From JAJCYL01 sp965206015 (GTDB taxonomy: Bacteria > Bacteroidota > Bacteroidia > Cytophagales > Cyclobacteriaceae), in contig CBDBIW010000015.1 in the NCBI GenBank assembly GCA_965206015.1, positions 372,001 to 436,000 of the forward strand: DNA of 64,000 bases, written 5' to 3'. The notes beneath the pieces are model-generated. The model was given only the letters and a program-made list of their open reading frames with translations, did not search any database and had not been told where the DNA came from. The position numbers and the translations under genes were made by a program. Shown piece after piece: positions 27,883 through 37,732 of this stretch (position 1 is its first letter; every line of letters starts with the position of its first letter).

Positions 27883-29787
27883 CTATTTTTGAGCCAACAA
27901 TTGACTTGATCTTACCATATCAATAAATTCCGCCCGGTATCCTTCTTTGTCTTCGCCTTGTGCTCCGAGTGCTAAAGTCAGTACTTGCTGGTATGCTGAT
28001 TGTCCTTTGAACTCTGATTCACGGATTAACATTCCGTACTCAGCTACTGCTGCAGACCACCTGAAGTCACTGGAAGTGCTATCAATCTCGATTTCTTTAT
28101 CCTTCAAATTGTGAGTGATTAATCGGCTCTGATCCTCTTTTGGTCTCTTATACCTGAATTTAACCGTTAACAATTCGTCAGAGTTGGATGTTCGGGTCAA
28201 GTCACTTTGCTGATACTTCAAATCGTCTATATCCTTTATCATGCTACTTTTCACACCCACGGGGATTACTTCATACAAAGCGGTTACCGTATGACCAGCT
28301 CCTAATTCTCCCGCATCCTTTTTGTCGTCATTAAAATCTCCTGCTTTCAACATACGGTTCTCATATCCTATTAATCGATAAGCCTGAACCTTTTTTGGAT
28401 TGAATTCAACCTGTATTTTGACATCTTTGGCGATTGTAAAAAGATTGGCTCTTATTTCCTTAACAAAAACCTTCTTAGCCTCTTTGATATTGTCTATGTA
28501 GAAGTAATTACCATTGCCCGCATTGCTGATTTGCTCCATTCTGCCATCTTTATAGTTACCCATTCCAAATCCGGTGATGGTCAGATAGACTCCGACTTTT
28601 CCCTTTTCTTCTATCATTCTTACTAAATCAGCTGTTGACGAAGTGCCAACATTGAAATCACCGTCTGTAGCAAGAATTACCCGGTTATTACCGTCTTCCA
28701 ATAGATTATCAATAGCAACTTTGTAAGCCAGTTGTATTCCAGCTCCACCAGCTGTTGACCCACCGGCATTTAGATTGTCAAGTGCAGATATAATCGTTTC
28801 TTTTTGATTGGCTGGAGTACCTGGAAGTACTAATCCTGCAGTACCAGCATAAGCGACAATAGCAACCCTGTCTTGAGAGCTTAATCCATTTAATAACAGT
28901 TTTAAAGACGATTTTAATAAAGGCAACTTGTTAGCTGCGCTCATTGAACCTGAAGCATCAATTAAAAACACCAAATTACTTGGCCTCAAATTATCATAGT
29001 CAAGCTGCTTTCCTTGCAAACCGATGTGTACCAGTTTGTGATCTCTATTCCAGGGAGCTTGGGAAACTTCGGTGGCAATTGAGAAAGGATGTTCTCCAAC
29101 AGGATTTTTGTAATCATAGGTGAAATAGTTCACCATTTCTTCAATCCTGGCCATGTCCTTAGCTGGTCGACCCCCATTGTTAATCACTCTTCTTAAATTA
29201 CTGTATGATGCTGCATCAACATCAATTGAAAATGTAGACAATGGATTTTTGGCGGATTTCAGAAATCCAATTTTCCGGATAACGTCATATTCTTCTGTAT
29301 TATGTACGATAGAAGGTTCCTGATGAAATGACTGATATGTTCTCGAGACAGCACCGAATGCATTCATTTTTGAATGTTTTGAACGCTCAGACATTTGACT
29401 CATAATCATTGGAGCAACTGCCTCTTCGGCCATGTTGAACATAAGGTCTTTTGCATCAGCTTGAAGACGCTTTCCACTCAGTTGGACATTGATTACTTGT
29501 CGACTGCCTACTATTATTTCTTTGTTTGAATATCCCGTATGGCTGAAGATAATCGTGGACGTAGGCGATACAGCTGTGATTTCATACTTACCTAACTCGC
29601 TGGTAAGAGTTCCAATTGTTGTTCCTTTTACCACAACATGGGCGTCTTTGATAGCCGAACCATCGTAACTGTCTGTGACTATTCCTGTAATTTTCAATTC
29701 CACTACGGGATTGATTTCGGTGAATGCGGTTATTGATAGTACTAAAAACCACATTGCATAAAGAGTTATTGATTTCATAGTTTTCAT
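27883..29787 (-). CDS. VWA-domain surface protein (YfbK-like) with CarboxypepD-like domain
   Basis: 634 residues. A signal peptide (to about residue 25) leads to a carboxypeptidase-regulatory-like beta domain (about 28-105). The VWA N-terminal region holds PLSTFSIDVDAASYSNLRR, followed by the VWA domain with the MIDAS motif FLIDASGSMSAANK, and ATDGDFNVGTSS carrying the later metal aspartate. The C-terminal DUF3520-like part has LLTVKFRYKRPKEDQS. It is an exported, metal-dependent adhesion-type protein. It is divergent from an ECF sigma factor and an anti-sigma/TonB fusion, which makes it a likely member of that regulon. Confidence 0.92.
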   Translation of the reverse strand: MKTMKSITLYAMWFLVLSITAFTEINPVVELKITGIVTDSYDGSAIKDAHVVVKGTTIGTLTSELGKYEITAVSPTSTIIFSHTGYSNKEIIVGSRQVINVQLSGKRLQADAKDLMFNMAEEAVAPMIMSQMSERSKHSKMNAFGAVSRTYQSFHQEPSIVHNTEEYDVIRKIGFLKSAKNPLSTFSIDVDAASYSNLRRVINNGGRPAKDMARIEEMVNYFTYDYKNPVGEHPFSIATEVSQAPWNRDHKLVHIGLQGKQLDYDNLRPSNLVFLIDASGSMSAANKLPLLKSSLKLLLNGLSSQDRVAIVAYAGTAGLVLPGTPANQKETIISALDNLNAGGSTAGGAGIQLAYKVAIDNLLEDGNNRVILATDGDFNVGTSSTADLVRMIEEKGKVGVYLTITGFGMGNYKDGRMEQISNAGNGNYFYIDNIKEAKKVFVKEIRANLFTIAKDVKIQVEFNPKKVQAYRLIGYENRMLKAGDFNDDKKDAGELGAGHTVTALYEVIPVGVKSSMIKDIDDLKYQQSDLTRTSNSDELLTVKFRYKRPKEDQSRLITHNLKDKEIEIDSTSSDFRWSAAVAEYGMLIRESEFKGQSAYQQVLTLALGAQGEDKEGYRAEFIDMVRSSQLLAQK

Positions 29788-29979
29788 GTTTTTCCTTTAT
29801 GATGCAGGTCAAGATGGCATTCCATAAATTCATTCTGTTTTTTTACTTTACATAAGAAATAATCGACAATACTTGTAGTACTATTACCGTTCCACTGTTT
29901 TCCTTACGATTACCACCTCCATTGGCAACGAGAGGACCATGGGATAGAAACTTTCATCCTATTTTTTGATATTTAATTA

Positions 29980-30567
29980 ATGTTTGTTAACGGGTCATCA
30001 TCAAAGTCGATATTAAATGATCGAGAGTTACTAGAAGAATACAGAGTATCCGAAGAACTGGAGCTATTGGGAATATTATATGACAGATATATTCACTTGG
30101 TTTATGGGGTGAGCCTAAAATATTTAAAGGACCGTGAAGAGAGTAAGGATACAGTAATGAACATTTTTGAAAAATTGATTGCGGACTTAAAGAAACATAA
30201 AGTAGAAAATTTCAAAAGTTGGCTCCACGTTACTACTAAAAATTTCTGCCTGATGAAATTGAGATCTTCAAAAAACAATCTCGAGGACGGCAATTCGGAA
30301 ATTATTTCCCAAAGAGCTATGGAATTTTCAATTCCGGAGCATCATGACGATGGTACATTGGAAGATGATCTGGTTTTATTGGAAAATTGTATCCAAAAAT
30401 TAAGAGAAGAGCAGCAAATAAGCGTTCGCTTGTTTTTTATAGAACAAAAATGTTATCGGGATGTGGCATCCGCTACCGGATTTAAGGAAAAGAAAGTGAA
30501 GAGCTACATTCAGAATGCTAAAAGGAATTTAAAATTATGTGTGGAAAAGAATCGTGAGCGAGCTTAA
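29980..30567 (+). CDS. ECF-type RNA polymerase sigma factor
   Basis: 195 residues. Region 2 is LYDRYIHLVYGVSLKYLKDR with DTVMNIFEKLIADL, and region 4 is QISVRLFFIEQKCYRDVASA with KEKKVKSYIQNAKRNLK (helix-turn-helix). The downstream gene overlaps its 3' end and encodes a zinc-finger-type anti-sigma domain, so the pair is a sigma/anti-sigma module. The divergent VWA gene is the likely first target. It has no extra C-terminal sensor. Confidence 0.93.
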   Translation: MFVNGSSSKSILNDRELLEEYRVSEELELLGILYDRYIHLVYGVSLKYLKDREESKDTVMNIFEKLIADLKKHKVENFKSWLHVTTKNFCLMKLRSSKNNLEDGNSEIISQRAMEFSIPEHHDDGTLEDDLVLLENCIQKLREEQQISVRLFFIEQKCYRDVASATGFKEKKVKSYIQNAKRNLKLCVEKNRERA

Positions 30568-31762
30568 TCATCATATCGAACATATTTCAGCGGAACAGAT
30601 GGAGTACTATCTGGGTGGAGTGTTGGGTCGTCGTGAGATGCATACGATTGAACGTCACCTTCTGGACTGTGAGTTCTGTAAAGAAGCAATGGATGGTTAT
30701 GAGAGTTCTCAAATTGACATTGGGGGCGATATTAAGGATTTAAGAGGTCAACTTTCCAATAGGGTAGGTGTTAAGGAAACAATACTACAGCCTGAGGCAC
30801 GGTTTGTTACTTATCACAATTATGGAATTGCGGCAATTATCACGCTGTTGCTGGTAAGTATCTACCATGTATTCGATTTGCAACAAGATACCATTACGGA
30901 AGTTGCTCAGAATGAAGAGTCAGTTCCAAAAATGGATGCTCAAGCTGTAGATACCACTCTGGTTGCCAGTAATGAGGTGAATGAGGAGGCGAAAGGGGAA
31001 ACTTCTCTACCAATTAAGGACATTGCACAACCGACCGAAATTATATCCTCGGAAAATCCAACTGGAGCATCAATAATTGCAAGTCGGTTTAATCAGTCTG
31101 AAGGCATAGAAGAATCTTTAGCGTCAGAGGAACCTGAAATAGCGGCCTTGAAAGCCACAGGTGCAAAACTTAGTTCTGGAGCAGGTGGTGCAACTTCAAC
31201 GGCGAATGAAATTCCATTAGAAGCTGACGATCAGACGTTTGCCAAAGAAAAAAAGGATGCATTTGTTGCAGAAGCATTCGATGAAGGAATTGATTTGGAG
31301 GAGGTGGACCAGCCAACAATAGTATTGAGCAAACCTTCTGAAGAATCCGTAGCTGAGAGTGCCGTGGAGAATATTCAGTTTGAAGCTCTTAGAAAGAGAG
31401 CACGATCTAATAGCCAACAAAGCCTGGAACGAAGCACTAAATCCGTGATATCTCCGATTGGTAGAAAGGCTGCAGAACCAGAGATTGGTCTGGAAAAATA
31501 TTTTGAAGCGATACAGCTGGAAACGAACTATCCAGATGAAGCTTTCCGACAAGGTGTTCAAGGTAACGTTGAAGTAAGCTTTTCTGTTGAAGCAACCGGG
31601 CAATTAAGTAATGTAAGAATCACTAAGTCATTGGGTAGTGGATGTGATGAGGAAGCTATGAGGTTAGTGACAGAAGGACCAGCCTGGCTGCCAGCAGAGT
31701 CTGACGGAGAACCCGTCTCCACAGAGACTCAAATTATAATTACGTTCAAACTGGATAACTAA
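30554..31762 (+). CDS. anti-sigma factor fused to TonB C-terminal domain
   Basis: 402 residues from GTG 30554 (GTG 30539 is the alternative), overlapping the sigma gene by 14 bases. The N-terminus has an anti-sigma zinc finger (HISAEQMEYYLGG, then ERHLLDCEFCKEAMDG with HxxxCxxC). One membrane helix follows (AAIITLLLVSIYHVF, about residues 94-110), then a long low-complexity acidic linker, and finally a TonB-C domain (GNVEVSFSVEATGQLSNVRI, ITKSLGSGCDEEAM). The finger would bind the sigma factor in the cytoplasm while the TonB-like domain reaches across the periplasm, so an outer-membrane state could release the sigma factor. This link is inferred from architecture. Confidence 0.88.
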   Translation: MSELNHHIEHISAEQMEYYLGGVLGRREMHTIERHLLDCEFCKEAMDGYESSQIDIGGDIKDLRGQLSNRVGVKETILQPEARFVTYHNYGIAAIITLLLVSIYHVFDLQQDTITEVAQNEESVPKMDAQAVDTTLVASNEVNEEAKGETSLPIKDIAQPTEIISSENPTGASIIASRFNQSEGIEESLASEEPEIAALKATGAKLSSGAGGATSTANEIPLEADDQTFAKEKKDAFVAEAFDEGIDLEEVDQPTIVLSKPSEESVAESAVENIQFEALRKRARSNSQQSLERSTKSVISPIGRKAAEPEIGLEKYFEAIQLETNYPDEAFRQGVQGNVEVSFSVEATGQLSNVRITKSLGSGCDEEAMRLVTEGPAWLPAESDGEPVSTETQIIITFKLDN

Positions 31763-31776
31763 AAAAAGGCTGTCTC

Positions 31777-32135
31777 TTAAACTATTCCCCACTGAATCTT
31801 CTTGTTAATAATCATTTTCCACTCTTTTTTTCCAGGAATTGAGTAAATAGAATATTTACCTGCGGATAAATTTTGGCCTTCAATTGTTACATCACCTGAT
31901 ACGGTCAATCCCGTTGACATATTTGCCCGGTGCGCCAAATTTCTCCTTCTCGTGTTAAGTTGGCGAACATACCTCTACCTTTTAGCTGTGGGCGATTGTA
32001 TTCAATGGTCATGTTACTGAAACCAGAGCTTTGCGAAATTGTCGGGGCCGGACTTGCATCAGGAGTCTTTATTTATACGAAAATTGACTGATTTGTGATC
32101 AGTAAGGCACAAAATAATAAGGATTGTAATTTCAT
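31777..32135 (-). pseudogene. decayed DUF2911-family secreted protein
   Basis: The N-terminus MKLQSLLFCALLITNQSIFV is a signal peptide, followed by a stop. The same frame then gives MTIEYNRPQLKGRGMFANLT and GEIWRTGQ, typical of DUF2911. A frame change leads to ANMSTGLTVSGDVTIEGQNL, SAGKYSIYSIPGKKEWKMII and an end at TAA 31779-31777. At least one stop and one frameshift separate the parts. The family function is unknown. It lies just downstream of, and convergent with, the anti-sigma/TonB gene. Confidence 0.82.
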
Positions 32136-32188
32136 AATTATGAGTTATTTGATTTTATAGTGTCAAAATAATTGAAGCTATTGGGATC

Positions 32189-33799
32189 TTAGGTAACGGC
32201 ACCGACTTCAATGGTTTTATTAAACGTATCAGAATGACGAGTCCAATGTCCATTTTTTTGAAGCCCTTCCTCAAAGGCAATAATCTTTAAATCAATACCC
32301 CGATGAGGTGCATTCTTTTCAAAATCGTCCAGTATTTCCAAAACGTCAAAATCAATGTTCTGTGAATTAGACGCATCGACTACCACAAAGGATTCATCAG
32401 GAATGTTTTTAATGGTTTGCAGAATCTTTGCCTTGTTTAAAAAGGAAACATGTTCAGCTAATTCGATGTAAAATGTTTCCCTTGTTGCAGTTCTATCTCT
32501 TTTAAGATCATAGGGTTTTCTTAAATTGTTCAGAAGAATATAGAAAACAGAAATAGTAAGTCCTATGGTAATGCCTATTAGCAAATCAGTGAATAGAATT
32601 GCAACAATGGTCACAATGAATGGGAAAAACTGCCTCTTTCCGATTCTATACATCTCAATGAAAATGGCAGGTTTAGCCAGTTTGTAACCAACTACCAATA
32701 ATATAGCGGCAAGACTGGCTAAAGGCACCAAATTAAGGATGCCAGGTATGAACATTGCTGAAAGGAGTAAAAGCACACCATGCATGAAAGCAGACATTTT
32801 TGTTTTGCCACCAGATTGAATGTTTGCAGAACTTCTTACAATTACCTGGGTTATTGGCAGACCACCGACTAAACCAGAGATGACATTGCCTATTCCTTGA
32901 GCTTTCAATTCCTGGTTGGTGGGTGTGATCCGTTTCAATGGATCCAATTTATCGGTTGCTTCTACACAAAGTAACGTTTCTAAACTTGCAACAAAAGCCA
33001 GCGTTATAGCAACAACATAGATGTCTGGGTTAGAAATTTGAGTGAAATCAGGAAATCGGAATTGGCTGAGAAATCCCAATAAATTTTCTGAGACAGGCAC
33101 ATTTACGAGGTGCTCTTTTCCGAGAATTAATGGGGGTACTGAGCTAAAAGCCAGGTTTAAACCAATTCCAGAAATAACCGCCACCAGAGGACCTTGGATT
33201 ACCTGAAACAGTTTAAGCCTTTTCATAAACGGTTGTTCCCACAAAAGTATAATTGCCACTCCTACAATGGATATGATAATTGCCCCGGGAGTTATATAAT
33301 CAAACATGTAAAAAAGCTCTGAGAATGTATTGTGACCATCGGATTGAAAGAATGCATCGTCACCTTCAAAATCCAGATCATACCCTACAGCATGAGGAAT
33401 CTGCTTTAAAATAATGATGAGGCCAATACCGGAAAGCATTCCTTTAATGACCGATGAAGGGAAGTAGTAACCGATGACCCCTGCCCTGACCATTCCCAAA
33501 ATAATCTGTATAACTCCAGCGATTACACCGGCTAAGAGGAACGCCTCGAAACCCAAATCATTGATTGCCGATAGTACAATCACCACCAAGCCGGCAGCAG
33601 GACCACTTACGCCAAGGGAAGATTTGCTAAAAGTGGTTACTACAATTCCTCCTATTATACCGGATATAATTCCGGCAAACATTGGTGCTCCTGATGCAAG
33701 AGCAATACCAAGACATAACGGTACTGCAACAAGAAAAACTATGATACTGGCGGATAAATCGCTTTTAATATTATTTAATTCAAATAGATTTTGTTTCAT
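32189..33799 (-). CDS. SulP-family anion transporter with STAS domain
   Basis: 536 residues from ATG 33799 (MKQNLFELNNIKSDLSASII); in-frame ATGs at 33811 and 33844 are upstream alternatives. About twelve membrane segments hold VFLVAVPLCLGIALASGAP, SLGVSGPAAGLVVIV and GGLPITQVIVRSSANIQSGG, typical of SLC26/SulP. The C-terminal STAS domain includes SFVVVDASNSQNIDFDVLEI. It carries sulfate, bicarbonate or another anion across the inner membrane; Bacteroidota members of this branch are often bicarbonate-type, but no carbonic anhydrase gene is nearby to support that. Confidence 0.92.
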   Translation of the reverse strand: MKQNLFELNNIKSDLSASIIVFLVAVPLCLGIALASGAPMFAGIISGIIGGIVVTTFSKSSLGVSGPAAGLVVIVLSAINDLGFEAFLLAGVIAGVIQIILGMVRAGVIGYYFPSSVIKGMLSGIGLIIILKQIPHAVGYDLDFEGDDAFFQSDGHNTFSELFYMFDYITPGAIIISIVGVAIILLWEQPFMKRLKLFQVIQGPLVAVISGIGLNLAFSSVPPLILGKEHLVNVPVSENLLGFLSQFRFPDFTQISNPDIYVVAITLAFVASLETLLCVEATDKLDPLKRITPTNQELKAQGIGNVISGLVGGLPITQVIVRSSANIQSGGKTKMSAFMHGVLLLLSAMFIPGILNLVPLASLAAILLVVGYKLAKPAIFIEMYRIGKRQFFPFIVTIVAILFTDLLIGITIGLTISVFYILLNNLRKPYDLKRDRTATRETFYIELAEHVSFLNKAKILQTIKNIPDESFVVVDASNSQNIDFDVLEILDDFEKNAPHRGIDLKIIAFEEGLQKNGHWTRHSDTFNKTIEVGAVT

Positions 33800-33899
33800 C
33801 ACTGAATTCATGGTTGAGGTCCAGGAGTGGTACTCATAGACCAATTATTAAAAATGGAATTTGACAACTGTTTAACTGAGACAGTTGATTGCCGTGGTA

Positions 33900-34214
33900 C
33901 TATGACCTGAATTCAGGAGGTGGAGTGACTGTCTCCCTGGGAATACTACAATATAGTAGGGGAAGTTTGAATAGGTTCAATAGTGGGGTAAACCCGAATC
34001 CAATGGATTCATATTTACTAACCGCTTTATCATTCCATTCTTTTTCCTTTTCAGTCTTTTTCTTCCCCTCTTCTTCTGCGTCAAACGGAACTTCTAATAT
34101 TGCGATATTTTCCCAAACATGATTGCAAAAACTGTAAGAGATCATTTCTAATCCAAACACGGCCAGGAAGGTCATTAACAATAGGTGTGCGATATTTGTC
34201 TTTAGAGAATTCAT
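33900..34214 (-). CDS. small membrane protein of unknown function
   Basis: 104 residues. One hydrophobic segment near the N-terminus (IAHLLLMTFLAVFGLEMISY) could be a signal or anchor, followed by a charged EEEGKKKTEKEKEW stretch and a proline-rich end. No family is recognised with confidence. It starts 66 bases before the divergent tilS gene and ends 56 bases before the first possible SulP start on the same strand. Confidence 0.5.
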   Translation of the reverse strand: MNSLKTNIAHLLLMTFLAVFGLEMISYSFCNHVWENIAILEVPFDAEEEGKKKTEKEKEWNDKAVSKYESIGFGFTPLLNLFKLPLLYCSIPRETVTPPPEFRS

Positions 34215-34279
34215 TGAACTATACCTTTAACGCCCGAACGGCGAAATTGTTAGCATATATTCAAGATGGAGAGTGACTT

Positions 34280-35608
34280 ATGTTGCATGATTTTAAACTT
34301 TTTATAGAAAAAAATCAATTAATTGACCCCGGTGGAAGGTTACTGGTTGCCATTAGTGGAGGGGTAGATTCTGTAGTGCTTGGATACCTATTGTATCAGT
34401 GTCAATATGATGCTGCTTTGGCGCACTGCAATTTTCAATTGAGAGGCGAAGATTCAAGGAAGGACCAATCGTTAATCGAAGGTATGGCTATGAAATGGGG
34501 CCTCAAACTTTTCACAAAAAAGTTTGAGACTGAAAAGGTGGCTGAGGAGCAAAGGATTTCAATTCAGATGGCTGCCAGAAACTTGAGATATGAATGGTTT
34601 GGAGAGGTCTGTTACAAGCACAACTATACTTATATTGTAACTGCACATCACAAAAATGATCACATTGAATCCATGCTGCTCAACCTCGTTCGTGGAACAG
34701 GTCTAAAGGGACTGGAAGGGATACCGATAGTAAGAGACAACATCATTCGTCCATTGCTTTTTGCTACGAAACAACAAATTCTGGATTACGCCAATGATGA
34801 AGGGTTATCATGGAGGGAGGATCCATCGAATGAAGATGCCAAGTATCGACGGAACTTTGTCCGGAGGGAGATTATCCCGTTGCTAAAGAAGATTAATCCA
34901 AATATTGAAGAGTCTTTGAGTCGTACAGCCAATTACCTTTCACAAGTTGGTGAAGTATTTGAAGAGGAGATGGTGATGATTGCGAGTAGCACTATTGAAT
35001 TTGACGGAGATTATATCTCCATCAAATTGGATGCAATTCAGCCTCAGAGCAGAACTACAGCCTTCCTGTCTTTCCAGTTATTAAAATATAATTTCAATCA
35101 AAGCCAGGTTGAGGACATTTTGCAGAGATTAGCAGAAACCGGACTTATGTTTTATTCCCCTTCACACCAGCTCAATATTGATCGCGGTAAGTTGTTGATC
35201 TCTTCTCACCGATATGATGTTGAATATTATGAGTATATGGCATCAGACCAAACTCTTGAAACCCAACATTATAAGCTTCTATTTTGTGAAGTTGATGCCA
35301 CTGAATATGAGATTCAATCTGATACGCTAATTGCCGCGGTCGACTCAAATTCAATTAAATATCCCCTGGTGGTTCGGAGTTGGCGGGAAGGTGATTTTTT
35401 TGTCCCTTTAGGAATGTCAGGCAAAAAAAAGCTAAGCGATTTTATGATTGACAGAAAAATTCCTTTAAACTTGAAAGAGTGCCAACTGGTACTTTCTTGC
35501 GAAAATGAAATCGCTTGGGTGATTGGTCAGCAAATAAGTGAAAAGTTTAAAATCACCGCTGATACGTTGAAAGTATTAGAGATCAGACTGGTTCCGAAAA
35601 ATGCTTAA
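34280..35608 (+). CDS. tilS: tRNA(Ile)-lysidine synthetase
   Basis: 442 residues. The PP-loop motif AISGGVDSVVLGYL sits near residue 25, the HCNFQLRGEDS motif near 55, and TAHHKNDHIESMLLNLVRG near 130. The N-terminal ATPase is followed by the TilS C-terminal domain (VRSWREGDFFVPLGMSGKKK). It converts C34 of tRNA-Ile(CAU) to lysidine and is essential in most bacteria. It overlaps the following cNMP-binding gene by eight bases. Confidence 0.96.
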   Translation: MLHDFKLFIEKNQLIDPGGRLLVAISGGVDSVVLGYLLYQCQYDAALAHCNFQLRGEDSRKDQSLIEGMAMKWGLKLFTKKFETEKVAEEQRISIQMAARNLRYEWFGEVCYKHNYTYIVTAHHKNDHIESMLLNLVRGTGLKGLEGIPIVRDNIIRPLLFATKQQILDYANDEGLSWREDPSNEDAKYRRNFVRREIIPLLKKINPNIEESLSRTANYLSQVGEVFEEEMVMIASSTIEFDGDYISIKLDAIQPQSRTTAFLSFQLLKYNFNQSQVEDILQRLAETGLMFYSPSHQLNIDRGKLLISSHRYDVEYYEYMASDQTLETQHYKLLFCEVDATEYEIQSDTLIAAVDSNSIKYPLVVRSWREGDFFVPLGMSGKKKLSDFMIDRKIPLNLKECQLVLSCENEIAWVIGQQISEKFKITADTLKVLEIRLVPKNA

Positions 35609-36122
35609 TCCATTTAAAAAGTCATATTCAAGTCAAGAACTGAACCTTTTCAGGTTCTTGGCGAGAATTAAATTATTTGAGGGCTTGAATTATGAAGAAA
35701 TGACCCAGTTTGCCCCTCATATGTATTTAAGGTCCTATAAGCTGGAAGAAGTAGTTTTTTTTAGAAATGACCCTAGCAATGCCCTTTATATTATTAAAAA
35801 TGGCAGGGTATCTATGAATATCGACGTCAACAATGAATTTCAATCACTAACCACTATTGTTTCGGGAGAAGCCTTTGGTGACAATGCTCTTTTGAAAGAC
35901 TCGAGAAGAATTTATACCAGTATTGTCACTTCTGACAGTGCAGACCTATATGTTGTGCCTCATGTTAACATCCAGGAGATACTAGATGGTGAGCCCAGGA
36001 TAAAAGCCAAGATCATGACTAATTTTGCAGAGGTCTACAACCAATACAATACGAATATATTCAAGGCTTATCACTCAAGCTTTGGATTCTTTGACCTTTC
36101 TCAGGCCTACGACGATAATTGA
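35601..36122 (+). CDS. cyclic-nucleotide-binding-domain protein
   Basis: 173 residues. A single Crp-like beta roll is seen: LEEVVFFRNDPSNALYIIKN, GRVSMNIDV and GEAFGDNALLKDSRRIYTS. The phosphate-binding-cassette signature is only partial, and the usual FGE(L/I)..L is FGDNALL. No DNA-binding helix-turn-helix follows, so it is not a typical Crp regulator. It may sense a nucleotide or act structurally. It overlaps tilS by eight bases and probably shares its transcript. Confidence 0.85.
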   Translation: MLNPFKKSYSSQELNLFRFLARIKLFEGLNYEEMTQFAPHMYLRSYKLEEVVFFRNDPSNALYIIKNGRVSMNIDVNNEFQSLTTIVSGEAFGDNALLKDSRRIYTSIVTSDSADLYVVPHVNIQEILDGEPRIKAKIMTNFAEVYNQYNTNIFKAYHSSFGFFDLSQAYDDN

Positions 36123-36156
36123 GACGCCTCCCGGGGAATTCTTCATTGTTCTTCAG

Positions 36157-37689
36157 CTAAAAGCTAACTCCTACAGTTAATACCACGTTGGTCGATCTTT
36201 TATCTAATGCTATACTTGGCTGAGTGTCATCTGAAAGAAAATAAGGACTATAAGCCTTATCTCCATATGTATTCACAACTCCAAGGTCTGCGAAAAATTT
36301 CTTGTTTCGATAGCCTACACCGAATGTCACACTTTCTTCCTTTCTATCACCCACTGGATCTTCAACAGGATCTGCTCGATAAGCATATCCTGCTCTTAAT
36401 CTGAAATTGTCGATACGGTACTCAGTTCCTAACCTGAAATTAATTACTCTTTTGTACAGACTCCTAATGGTTTGATTATCTGCTGCAGGAGAAAAGTCAT
36501 CTGATCCAAGATTGGCGTTAGAATAGTCAACCATTTCAACATCACCAGTAAGGAAACCATGTTTGCCAAAGAAATAAGCCAGCCCTAAATTTAGCTTGGA
36601 CGGGGTTCTTAAACTGTAGTTACTTTCAAATATCCGACCTTCCCAATCAAAGTCGTTCAATATTTCTCCGTTAAAATTAATGTTATTATAACTGACTGAT
36701 AGGTCACTAAAGGTTTCATCATTGATTTTGTACCAAGTAGGACTCACATATGATAAACCAACAGTCACCATATCCACAGGTCTGAAAATCACACCAAGTG
36801 TAAGGTTGACGCCAATGCCGTCAATATTTGTTTCTTCAGCCAGAAACACATTATTAACGCCATCGTCTACCTGATCCGGATCGTCAAATAAGAGGTATTC
36901 ACTTTCTCTGAAGGTCTTCTTTACCTTATAATCTAAAGTGGCTATGCCTACACCGCCGCCAAAATAGAGTTTGTCCATATAGTTGCCACCAGCTGCAAAA
37001 TTCCATTGGTATTGGGCACCTGATAACCTGACCGTTTCTTGTTGACGTGGTTCAATACCCAGAAATGTCGAATATTGATTGTTTGCCTCGGGATTGATCA
37101 CGAAGCTGTTAAAAGCAAGTGAAAGAACTTCAGTGCCGGAATCAAAAATGGCATTTTCGTTTTCCAAAACGCTTGAAGGAAGACCATTTGCCTGCTCAAT
37201 GAAGAAGTCTGCAATGGAACTTTCATTACTGAAACCATCATAAGTAAATTCCTGTTTGAAGCTGTTGGTTCGTACAACGGTGATAGCGAATGATCCACCT
37301 CTAAATCCGTCTCCATTGTCTTCTTTGCTTTTATTGAGTACAACCCCAAGTTGATTGAAGTTGAAGTTCTCAGATTCTGTAAGAATGCTATTTCCGCCAT
37401 AGCTTGCATCTGATTGATGGAAGTTAATGGACGGGCTCAATGAAAATTGTGACCTATTGAAGAATCCCAGACCAGCTGGATTCGATGTGGCAGAACTCAT
37501 ATCGCCACCGAGGGCTACCTGGGCACCGCCAATGGCCTGAATTCTTGCAGAACCATTGAATTTCGTTTGGCTGAAGAGTAGAGCCTCGTTATAAAGCCCA
37601 AATGCTTCGGGATTAATTTGTGCCGGAGCTGATAAATTTGACAGAGCTATCGCTAAGCTTAATAGGATAAGCGTTGATTTGAATTTCAT
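36157..37689 (-). CDS. OmpP1/FadL-type outer-membrane porin
   Basis: 510 residues with a signal peptide ending SAPAQ. SARIQAIGGAQVALGGDMSS and ATSNPAGLGFFNRSQFSLS match the N-terminal hatch of FadL/toluene-transporter barrels. Strand-rich blocks continue to the end (TNVVLTVGVSF), with the aromatic C-terminus of an outer-membrane barrel. Members transport long-chain fatty acids or other hydrophobic compounds. The substrate is unknown. It lies head-to-tail with the Ser/Arg-rich gene, 43 bases downstream of it on the same strand. Confidence 0.9.
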   Translation of the reverse strand: MKFKSTLILLSLAIALSNLSAPAQINPEAFGLYNEALLFSQTKFNGSARIQAIGGAQVALGGDMSSATSNPAGLGFFNRSQFSLSPSINFHQSDASYGGNSILTESENFNFNQLGVVLNKSKEDNGDGFRGGSFAITVVRTNSFKQEFTYDGFSNESSIADFFIEQANGLPSSVLENENAIFDSGTEVLSLAFNSFVINPEANNQYSTFLGIEPRQQETVRLSGAQYQWNFAAGGNYMDKLYFGGGVGIATLDYKVKKTFRESEYLLFDDPDQVDDGVNNVFLAEETNIDGIGVNLTLGVIFRPVDMVTVGLSYVSPTWYKINDETFSDLSVSYNNINFNGEILNDFDWEGRIFESNYSLRTPSKLNLGLAYFFGKHGFLTGDVEMVDYSNANLGSDDFSPAADNQTIRSLYKRVINFRLGTEYRIDNFRLRAGYAYRADPVEDPVGDRKEESVTFGVGYRNKKFFADLGVVNTYGDKAYSPYFLSDDTQPSIALDKRSTNVVLTVGVSF

Positions 37690-37732
37690 AATTGAAAAAT
37701 TATTTGAGAGTTAGAACCTCTTTGTCTGGTTT

